A stretch of 12,844 nt of DNA from JAEZKC01 sp046538945. GTDB lineage: Bacteria; Fibrobacterota; Chitinivibrionia; Chitinivibrionales; Chitinispirillaceae. Below the pieces are notes generated by a model. That model was not told the origin of the DNA, searched no databases, and saw nothing but the letters and a program-made list of their open reading frames with translations. A program made the translations under genes and the position numbers. This document shows, piece by piece, positions 7,318 through 12,844 of this stretch. Position 1 is the stretch's first letter, and each line of letters opens with the position of its first letter. The DNA is taken from contig JBKHHW010000084.1 of the NCBI GenBank assembly GCA_046538945.1, forward strand, positions 1 through 12,844. The letters are read 5' to 3'.

Positions 7318-10300
7318 CGACGTAACTCCCAAACCAGGCGTAGTTCACCTCCGAAAATTCCTCTGGTGTCGCGAAAACCCGTTACAGAGAGATTGTTGAG
7401 AATACGGTACTCGGCAGTCGCTCTCTGCATGATTTCTCCATCTTCAGATTCTACCGTAAATATTGTGTTCAGTCGGGGGGTGATGTTTTTCCCCAGAGTC
7501 AAAGCTATCCGGTCTGAATCATCGTCCTCATCACTTCCGGTTACAATCGTGAATGTATCGAGTCCGGTTACGCTTTGTATCTCCTCACCGAAGGTGGATT
7601 CGATGAGAGAGGCAATCAACTGCTGGTTTGTCTGGCCGCTTTCTTCTGCTTCGCCTTCGCCCCGGAGTTCCGTGGTGGTTTTCCCCAGAACAAGCAGGGA
7701 AAGGATATCCTGGTCGGCGAGGGTGGGGTCACTGCTTGACAGCTTGAACTGAAGATCGTTCAGGCCTCCTGACGCAAGTATCTGGATAATCCGGTCCTGC
7801 ACATCTATTGTTCCCAGAATGTCCACTTCCGGTTCAATGGAATAGGGATCGACAAAGTCAATCACTCCCCGTTCGATTTCAAACTCCCGGCCGGCGTAGG
7901 CAAGAATTCCCTCATTCACTGTAGCCCTCCCGCTCAGTGACGGAGTTTCAAGTGTACCCGTGAACATAAGATCCGGGGTTATTGTAAGCTCTGCCAGGTT
8001 ATTGTCGACCCGGAATGGAGATTGTGCATCGACCGCAACATCAAAAAGCATGTTTTTTAGATAGGGCAGATCGATTTCGGGAGGCGGTGCGGGGACTCTG
8101 CGTGTGCGTTTACCTATGCCTGCCAGTGGATTAATATCGATATTCTGATAGTAGAGACCGTCAAGCAGAGTGACATCTCCCTCAACCTGCGTTGTTTCAG
8201 GAGTGCCCCCGACCTGCAGCTTTGCATCCAAAGTCATATCGAGCATACCCGGTACATTTACCGGGAGGGCTTCGAGAGTTGTCTCTGCCTCCAGACCGGA
8301 AAATGCAAAGTCAACCAGTTCCATATCTCCGCTCAGATTGAACACACCGTCATCCAGATTTCCTCTGAGATCAACAATCCGTATATTGTTCTGGTCGGCG
8401 ACGATGCGGCCGTTAAGCGAATGGAGATGCTGAGCAAGACCGGGAAGAGTAACGCCGATATCATTCAGCAGAACCTGTGCACTAAGATCCGATTCCCGGG
8501 GAGTACGTTTGAAAACACCATTCACCCTGATGTTTCCCCCGATATCATCGAGGTCTGGAGTGAAACGCCGTGCAACCGACAGAGGAATATCACCATTAAG
8601 CGCTATATCGTGCATTCCCTTCAGATTACCTTCGGCATGGCCGGTAAGAAATCCCTCATCGGCGAGAACCATGCTGATGTCCGGTACGGAATAGTTTCCG
8701 TTTTTCAGAGTGGCGTTAAGCCTGGCTTCGACTAAAGGCTGATCGTTGTAACCGACCCTTAACTGCTCCACATCAAGAACCGCATTGACATCCAGAAGTG
8801 AATCGGTGGTTCCTGAAGCTTTCAGTGCGGCAGTCATCCCGCCTTCGAGCGGCTGCCCGGAAAGAGCAAGAAAAGGGGTCAGCAGAAAATTATCAAAAGC
8901 GAGGTCTGCATCGAAGCCTCTGCTAATCAGGTTGTAGGAAGCATTCAGATTTCCGCCCAGTTCCCCGCTAATGTCAACCTGCTGGTTTCTAAAAGTAACA
9001 CTCAGCGTGATGTCGTCAAGAGGCCTCTTTTCATACTCCAGCTTTCTGATCGCCAGGTTTCCGTCGGCACTTGGATCCGAATAGGTTCCTGACGCATTCA
9101 GATCCAGCGAGAGGACTCCCTTTATGGCCCCCGCGGCACTCGAAGCGCTGATTGATGTAAGGCTTATTCCCGGGGAAGCGAGAGCAACAGCAAAAGAGTC
9201 ATTCAGCGAAGCCCATCCGGAAATTTCGAGCTGTTCATCCGGAGCAACTGTAACTGAGGAGGAAATAATGTCTACCCGCCTGTTGGATAATCGTGCATCG
9301 AAATCAACATCGCTTATGCTCTGCCCAGCAGCCAAAAGATCGGATGCGGAAAGCCGCACGTGTCCCCGGGGATCGTCGATTCTTCCACGAATATCGGCAT
9401 CGATAGCCACCCTGCCTTCAATCGAATTGAGAAAATCTCCCAAACGAAGTTCAGAGGAGAGAAGAGCCATATCGAATGTCATCTGCTCAACCGGAAGCGG
9501 AGTTCCGTTCCCGAGTATTCGGGCACGACCCGATGCGTTGAGTGTGGAGCTACCGTTATTGAGAGTGAACTTCCTTACGTTTGCGACACCCTCCTCGAGA
9601 TTTGCAGCCAACGATACATTCCCGATTCTTATGCTGTCCAACTGGACAGCTTCAGCATCGAGATCGATTCCGGCCTGAGGATTTGAAATACTCCCATCCA
9701 CACGCGCTGTCATTTCAGCCTTTCCTGAAATAGTCTCTACGCCTGCAAGGGCAAGCGTATTTGCGAGATCGGGCGCCGAGAGGGTCATACCGGCATTCAC
9801 TCTCCCTGAGGAGATGCCGTAACTGCCATTCAGAGACAGCTGGGTTTCACCTAAAAATCCGTTCAGATAGTGTACCAGGGCAGTTCCCCTGTCCACTCCA
9901 ACCGAACAGGTCAGGGATGCATTCACCGGTGCAGGTGAACTTTCCATCCTGAGCGATACTATCTCCCCTGAAGCCCTGAGTTGCGCCTGTACAGAGTCGG
10001 GAAGAACACCCCGGCCATTTAGTGAAAGTGATATACCCGCGGTGCCGCCCAATCCCGGAGTCAGACCTGCAAGAGGTATGCTGTTGCCCTGAACAGCAAG
10101 ATCGTATCCTATTTTCTGTGTCGAAGATGGTGGAGAAAGAAGCCCCGCAGGGAAAAACTGCTGCATATCCACGCTGCCGGTGGTGATGAGCTGCCCCATA
10201 TCTGCCGTAAAAAACAGAGGATCGAGATCAAGGATTCGGTTATCCAGAACTGCCTGCAGAAAGAGAGTGTCTATGGGATACCCGGACACTTTACCACCAC

Positions 10301-11201
10301 CATAGGAAAGATCAAGATGGAGATTGGGATCCGCAGCCCTGCCTTTGACATTCAGATTGAGGACCGTCCTCCCGCTGAACTGCTCCCTTGTTCCTGCAAT
10401 CAGGCCGATTTCAGAAAGAGCAAGATCAGCAGCGGCTGTCACATTCATAACAGGATCTCCAGACAAGGAATCTGCCGATCCCTTCAGAATCATATTTGAA
10501 CTGCCGGCATTCAGTTCAACAATAACAGTATCCAGATTCATCTCATTCAGACGGGCGGCAAGAGAGAAATCCGTTACGGGCACAAGTTCACCTGAACGGG
10601 TCAGGGAAGCGGAATCGACCTGGAAATCCAACTCCGCTGAACGGGCAGTGAGGTCTCCGCGTGCTTTTGCAGAGAGGCCACTTGCTCTGATTACAAGGCT
10701 GTCGCTTCGGGAGGAAAAGAGAACACTTCCGTTTTGCAGACTGAAGCTGCGCAGCTCTACCGGGAAAGGTTGGGAAGTATCGGCTTGTTCAGTCTCGACT
10801 TTTTGGGTATCGGCCCGGGAAATCCCGAGGGCACTGAGCAGAGAAAGTTTTCCTGAAGAACCCATTTCCAACACTATTTCGGGGCTACCAAGCAGAGCAT
10901 CTTCCACCAGGAGCTTTCCTCTCAAAAGAGCGATGCTCGATACATCCACCGTGAGCTTCTCAAAATCCGCAAGCCTGTTGCCGGTTGAATCATCCAGGGC
11001 CAAATCGAAAATCTCCACTCTGGTATCCAGAATGAACACCCTGAGCCGACCCAGAGAGAGAGTCCCGGGAATTTCCGCATTCACCCTTGAGATCACAAAC
11101 TGGTGAACCGCGTTGACCTTAAGAGTGATCAGGATTGTGCCTGTGACTATCACAATAAGGGCAATCAGGACGAGCGCGGATATTTTGAATATTCGTTTCA
11201 T
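7314..11201 (-). CDS. tamB-like: TamB-like inner-membrane-anchored translocation/assembly protein (1295 aa)
   Basis: The protein has one N-terminal membrane anchor (about residues 5-27, ISALVLIALIVIVTGTILITL). A very long repetitive periplasmic part follows, made of beta-rich units such as LSLNGRG, ISGKAEMTARVDGS and GVLSLDLNASG, as in AsmA/TamB proteins, which fold into a lipid-conducting taco-shaped groove. The C-terminal TamB domain (DUF490) is clear. It carries GTLETPSLSGRATVNEGILAY, the hallmark SSDPTLADQDILSLLVLGK (end near 1174), LTLGKNITPRL and a final GGELRLVWELRR. E. coli TamB is about 1260 residues, so the length is normal. I prefer the ATG at 11201, which gives the usual MKRIFKIS start; a GTG at 11222 would add seven residues. 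Neither has a good ribosome site. It is the first gene of a two-gene operon with the Omp85 gene, in reverse order to E. coli tamAB. Acidic patches (GEGEAEESG, SDEDDDSD) interrupt the C-terminal domain. Confidence 0.93.
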   Translation of the reverse strand: MKRIFKISALVLIALIVIVTGTILITLKVNAVHQFVISRVNAEIPGTLSLGRLRVFILDTRVEIFDLALDDSTGNRLADFEKLTVDVSSIALLRGKLLVEDALLGSPEIVLEMGSSGKLSLLSALGISRADTQKVETEQADTSQPFPVELRSFSLQNGSVLFSSRSDSLVIRASGLSAKARGDLTARSAELDFQVDSASLTRSGELVPVTDFSLAARLNEMNLDTVIVELNAGSSNMILKGSADSLSGDPVMNVTAAADLALSEIGLIAGTREQFSGRTVLNLNVKGRAADPNLHLDLSYGGGKVSGYPIDTLFLQAVLDNRILDLDPLFFTADMGQLITTGSVDMQQFFPAGLLSPPSSTQKIGYDLAVQGNSIPLAGLTPGLGGTAGISLSLNGRGVLPDSVQAQLRASGEIVSLRMESSPAPVNASLTCSVGVDRGTALVHYLNGFLGETQLSLNGSYGISSGRVNAGMTLSAPDLANTLALAGVETISGKAEMTARVDGSISNPQAGIDLDAEAVQLDSIRIGNVSLAANLEEGVANVRKFTLNNGSSTLNASGRARILGNGTPLPVEQMTFDMALLSSELRLGDFLNSIEGRVAIDADIRGRIDDPRGHVRLSASDLLAAGQSISDVDFDARLSNRRVDIISSSVTVAPDEQLEISGWASLNDSFAVALASPGISLTSISASSAAGAIKGVLSLDLNASGTYSDPSADGNLAIRKLEYEKRPLDDITLSVTFRNQQVDISGELGGNLNASYNLISRGFDADLAFDNFLLTPFLALSGQPLEGGMTAALKASGTTDSLLDVNAVLDVEQLRVGYNDQPLVEARLNATLKNGNYSVPDISMVLADEGFLTGHAEGNLKGMHDIALNGDIPLSVARRFTPDLDDIGGNIRVNGVFKRTPRESDLSAQVLLNDIGVTLPGLAQHLHSLNGRIVADQNNIRIVDLRGNLDDGVFNLSGDMELVDFAFSGLEAETTLEALPVNVPGMLDMTLDAKLQVGGTPETTQVEGDVTLLDGLYYQNIDINPLAGIGKRTRRVPAPPPEIDLPYLKNMLFDVAVDAQSPFRVDNNLAELTITPDLMFTGTLETPSLSGRATVNEGILAYAGREFEIERGVIDFVDPYSIEPEVDILGTIDVQDRIIQILASGGLNDLQFKLSSSDPTLADQDILSLLVLGKTTTELRGEGEAEESGQTNQQLIASLIESTFGEEIQSVTGLDTFTIVTGSDEDDDSDRIALTLGKNITPRLNTIFTVESEDGEIMQRATAEYRILNNLSVTGFRDTRGIFGGELRLVWELRR
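7326..7330 (-). promoter_or_regulatory. Ribosome binding site GGGAG deciding the tamA-like start
   Basis: On the minus strand GGGAG is followed after eight bases by GTG, which itself overlaps the preceding TGA stop in GTGA. The site lies inside the last codons of the tamB-like gene, giving translational coupling. It argues against the TTG at 7332, which would start inside this site. Confidence 0.65.
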
Positions 11202-11465
11202 GGCACTTTTGGAAACGATCACGAAATCAACAGTTCAAATCGTATAAACAGGCTTCAGAGCAAGGAAAGCAAAATACCTACCAAGCCGAATCTAGTTGAG
11301 GGTAAAAAGCAGCTGTCTTCCGGGGTATAACCAGCCAGAACTGTAGTAACGATCAACTCGGGAATAATTTAAATTTTCCGTGACCCGATGCGAAAAATGG
11401 TTGATTTCATTCTTCGGTACTTTTAAACTGCCCTCTATACTGCTGGGTGTCTCCACGGGAGTTGT
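11202..11465. other. Divergent intergenic region between tamB-like and nucleoside hydrolase genes
   Basis: This 264-bp gap should hold promoters for both divergent genes. The nucleoside-hydrolase side has recognisable hexamers, listed separately. On the tamB side the only -10-like sequence is a minus-strand TATACG (about 11240-11245) without a well-placed -35. No hairpin, repeat or small gene with a ribosome site was seen. Open frames crossing it are extensions of antisense frames. Confidence 0.6.
11401..11441 (+). promoter_or_regulatory. Candidate promoter(s) for the nucleoside hydrolase
   Basis: Two overlapping sigma-70-like options exist. TTGATT (11401-11406) and TAAACT (11424-11429) are 17 bp apart and match four of six bases each. 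The better -10 is TATACT (11436-11441, five of six), with only a poor TTCGGT (11413-11418) at 17 bp. Either would give a short leader carrying the GGGAG at about 11457-11461. The assignment is by consensus only. Confidence 0.4.
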
Positions 11466-12362
11466 ATGGAAAAGATAAAAGTCCTACTTGATACTGACAT
11501 TGGTTCCGATATCGATGATGCACTGGCCCTCAGCTACCTCCTGACCGAACCCCGCTGCGAACTGATGGGGGTTACTACCGTTACCGGCGAGCCTCACAAG
11601 CGCGCACAAATGGCTCATCACCTGTGCTCGGTGGCGGGAAAAGATGAAATTCCGGTATTCCCCGGCGCCGCTCTTCCCATGCACGGAAAGCAGCATCAGC
11701 CCTATGCCCCCCAGGCGGCGGCCCTGACCGACTGGGCCATGTCCAAAAAATTCCCGGAGGGGGAAGCGATCCATTTTATGAGAAAAACGATACGGCAGAA
11801 CCCGGGAGAAATCGTGCTTCTGAGCATCGCACCTCTGACCAATATAGGACTGCTTTTTTCCCTCGATCCCGAAATCCCCCGCCTGCTAAAAGGCCTGGTG
11901 CTCATGTGCGGAGTTTTTCACTACCGGCTTCCTGAGCTTAAAAATTACCAGTATGAGTGGAACGCCATAGGTGACCCCTTCGCCACATCCATCGTATACA
12001 ACACCGAAGTTGCTCTTCACCGGTCGATAGGTCTGGATGTCACGTTCATAGTAACTATGGATAAGATGGAGGCACAGAGCATGTTCACTCACAGGCTTCT
12101 GGAACCGGTACGCACTTTTTGCGAGCATTACAACGATTATCCCCACATCACCTTTCATGATCCCCTGGCTGCCATGTCCATTTTCCATGATGATATTCTG
12201 AAATACGAGAGAGGCAAGGTTCATCTGGAGCGGGGGGAGGACTGCTACGAGGGGATGACCCGCTGGACCGCGCAACATCCGGAAGGCTGCCCCCATGAGG
12301 TGGCATCGGAGGTGGACCGGGAGGCATTTTTCAGGAGGTATTTTTCTTCCTTTGCCTCGTAG
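11466..12362 (+). CDS. Inosine-uridine preferring nucleoside hydrolase family protein (298 aa)
   Basis: The enzyme class cleaves the N-glycosidic bond of ribonucleosides to base and ribose using a bound calcium ion; it acts in the cytosol in nucleoside salvage. The N-terminus has the family signature as DTDIGSDIDDALAL (9-22), a variant longer than the usual DTDxGxDDA. SIAPLTNIG (120-128) matches the metal/ribose loop. EWNAIGDPFA (164-173) carries the conserved Asn166 and Asp170. FHDPLAAM (230-237) carries the His231-Asp232 pair, of which the Asp binds calcium in characterised members. All expected metal ligands are present and the length of about 300 is normal, so it should be active. No signal peptide is seen. 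GGGAG lies four bases before the ATG. It is transcribed alone, with hairpins after its stop. Base preference (purine, pyrimidine or broad) cannot be told from the sequence. Confidence 0.93.
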   Translation: MEKIKVLLDTDIGSDIDDALALSYLLTEPRCELMGVTTVTGEPHKRAQMAHHLCSVAGKDEIPVFPGAALPMHGKQHQPYAPQAAALTDWAMSKKFPEGEAIHFMRKTIRQNPGEIVLLSIAPLTNIGLLFSLDPEIPRLLKGLVLMCGVFHYRLPELKNYQYEWNAIGDPFATSIVYNTEVALHRSIGLDVTFIVTMDKMEAQSMFTHRLLEPVRTFCEHYNDYPHITFHDPLAAMSIFHDDILKYERGKVHLERGEDCYEGMTRWTAQHPEGCPHEVASEVDREAFFRRYFSSFAS

Positions 12363-12380
12363 GGCAATCGAGGCAGGAGG

Positions 12381-12430
12381 AGGAGAAGTCGGCATGAATA
12401 GACGGGCAGATATGTTCTTCTGCTTCTCCT
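12381..12430 (+). promoter_or_regulatory. Stem that would sequester the ribosome site of the small ORF
   Basis: AGGAGAAG (12381-12388) is perfectly complementary to CTTCTCCT (12423-12430), an eight-base stem over a 34-base loop that contains the ATG at 12394. A competing five-base stem GCAGA/TCTGC (12406-12410/12419-12423) lies inside it. If transcribed, this could hide the ribosome site. Purine-rich and pyrimidine-rich tracts can also match by chance. Confidence 0.25.
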
Positions 12431-12513
12431 TTAAAATCAGTGACTTAAATTACCCCGGAGGTGAAATATTGATACAGCACCTCCGGGGCATTGTTCTGAA
12501 ACCGCAGCCTTAA
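12394..12513 (+). CDS. Possible 39-aa peptide with strong ribosome binding site
   Basis: An ATG at 12394 follows the purine-rich AGGAGGAGGAG with eight bases between the last GGAG (12382-12385) and the start. It reads 39 codons to TAA at 12511-12513 (MNRRADMFFCFSFKISDLNY at the start). The frame runs through the palindromic hairpin at 12453-12488, so its second half may be dictated by that element rather than by protein function. The ribosome site can pair with CTTCTCCT at 12423-12430. I recognise no family. It may be only a purine-rich spacer. Confidence 0.2.
   Translation: MNRRADMFFCFSFKISDLNYPGGEILIQHLRGIVLKPQP
12453..12488. repeat. Palindromic hairpin, copy 1 (CCCCGGAGGTG arms)
   Basis: CCCCGGAGGTG (12453-12463) and CACCTCCGGGG (12478-12488) form a perfect 11-bp stem with a 14-base AT-rich loop. 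No T-run follows on either strand, so it is not a classic intrinsic terminator, though it could stop or stabilise the nucleoside hydrolase message ending about 90 bp upstream. The same arms recur at 12801-12836 with a different loop, which marks it as a repeated element. Confidence 0.75.
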
Positions 12514-12533
12514 GCACAATTTTACGCGCGTTT

Positions 12534-12755
12534 TCATCCGGAGAGCTTCTCTGCTTTGCGAACCGTTGCTACCTCCACTCTCTCCCTGCTCTGAAAGAAC
12601 GATTCATACCAGCTCGGGGTTTTACAAACGTCCCTACCCGGAAATACTGTTTTTGTTACTGATACTCTGGTGGTATGAAACACCAGGAATGGTAACGTGA
12701 GGACGAGAAGTAGTAGACAGGGGGCACAGATATTCAGATGCTGGGAAAGCTGCAT
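12534..12755 (-). CDS. Doubtful small protein with N-terminal hydrophobic segment (73 aa)
   Basis: A minus-strand frame from an ATG at 12755 to the TGA at 12534-12536 encodes MQLSQHLNICAP, then a hydrophobic run (CLLLLVLTLPFLVF), then a charged C-terminal part (SRERVEVATVRKAEKLSG). The layout would fit a small secreted or membrane protein. Against it, there is no ribosome site at a normal distance, a likely minus-strand terminator sits immediately upstream, and no family is recognised. It lies between the two copies of the palindromic hairpin. Confidence 0.22.
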   Translation of the reverse strand: MQLSQHLNICAPCLLLLVLTLPFLVFHTTRVSVTKTVFPGRDVCKTPSWYESFFQSRERVEVATVRKAEKLSG

Positions 12756-12766
12756 CAAAATAAAGA

Positions 12767-12791
12767 TAAGCCTTTCAATATCAAAGGCTTA
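12767..12791 (-). terminator. Likely intrinsic terminator for a minus-strand gene beyond the right edge
   Basis: TAAGCCTTT (12767-12775) and AAAGGCTTA (12783-12791) form a perfect nine-base-pair stem with a seven-base loop. Read on the minus strand the stem is followed by TCTTTATTTT, a reasonable T-rich tail. On the plus strand a C-rich stretch follows, so it would act leftward, ending transcription that enters from the right edge. Confidence 0.5.
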
Positions 12792-12798
12792 CGCCCAG

Positions 12799-12838
12799 CT
12801 CCCCGGAGGTGACATAACACTAATTCACCTCCGGGGAG
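12799..12838. repeat. Palindromic hairpin, copy 2 (CTCCCCGGAGGTGA arms)
   Basis: CTCCCCGGAGGTGA (12799-12812) and TCACCTCCGGGGAG (12825-12838) form a perfect 14-bp stem with a 12-base loop. The inner 11 bases of each arm equal those of copy 1, while the loops differ. The arms contain GGAGGTGA, the full Shine-Dalgarno core, and TCACCTCC, which equals the conserved 3' end of bacterial 16S rRNA. It lies six bases from the right edge, so further copies may follow. Confidence 0.75.
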
Positions 12839-12844
12839 ATCCAT

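Noticed and set aside
9124..9678. 184-codon plus-strand open frame inside the tamB-like gene
   Set aside because: Same antisense pattern: Ser- and Arg-rich, with no domain and no ribosome binding site.
10324..11106. 260-codon plus-strand open frame inside the tamB-like gene
   Set aside because: Its product is a low-complexity Ser/Arg/Pro string that mirrors codon use of the real minus-strand gene. The tamB-like frame has full domain support.
9..12544. Shared 10-mer TCATCCGGAG near both ends of the window
   Set aside because: A single 10-base match with no extension or flanking similarity is compatible with chance and does not indicate attachment sites.

Overview
The window looks like chromosomal DNA of a Gram-negative (diderm) bacterium of roughly 50% G+C. 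It carries an outer-membrane assembly pair (a TamB-like AsmA-superfamily protein and an Omp85/TamA-like protein) and a second predicted outer-membrane barrel protein. The lineage cannot be fixed from sequence alone. The extended multi-POTRA Omp85 protein and the orphan proteins would suit a FCB/Fibrobacterota-type or similarly deep-branching environmental bacterium, but that is a guess. No rRNA, tRNA, CRISPR array, transposase, integrase or phage gene was seen.

Layout. 1-401: a non-coding region with short, partly alternative hairpins (201-249), then a regular array of six CAGATT hexamers about 20.7 bp apart (263-392). The array leads into an orphan helical protein (402-1160). 1315-4548: two plus-strand genes 12 bp apart, a predicted outer-membrane barrel protein and a tandem two-domain family III (CaiB/BaiF) CoA-transferase. 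In the transferase the catalytic Asp is kept only in the C-terminal half. 4588-11201: a minus-strand operon, tamB-like then tamA-like, with a GTGA overlap (the tamA GTG start overlaps the tamB TGA stop). It converges on the CoA-transferase gene. 11466-12362: a plus-strand nucleoside hydrolase, divergent from tamB. 12363-12844: mostly non-coding, with two copies of a palindromic hairpin (CCCCGGAGGTG/CACCTCCGGGG arms), a likely minus-strand terminator and two doubtful small ORFs.

How the genes work together. The TamB-like protein should span the periplasm from an inner-membrane anchor and partner the Omp85 protein, in outer-membrane protein insertion or lipid transport. The barrel protein and CoA-transferase are probably co-transcribed, which suggests uptake of a hydrophobic acid followed by CoA activation; no substrate can be read from the sequence. 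The nucleoside hydrolase is a stand-alone salvage enzyme.

The most unusual signals are the phased CAGATT array, whose one vacant slot coincides with a -10-like hexamer, and the repeated hairpins whose arms carry the Shine-Dalgarno core and its complement. The others are the half-inactivated tandem CoA-transferase and the roughly seven POTRA repeats in the Omp85 protein.
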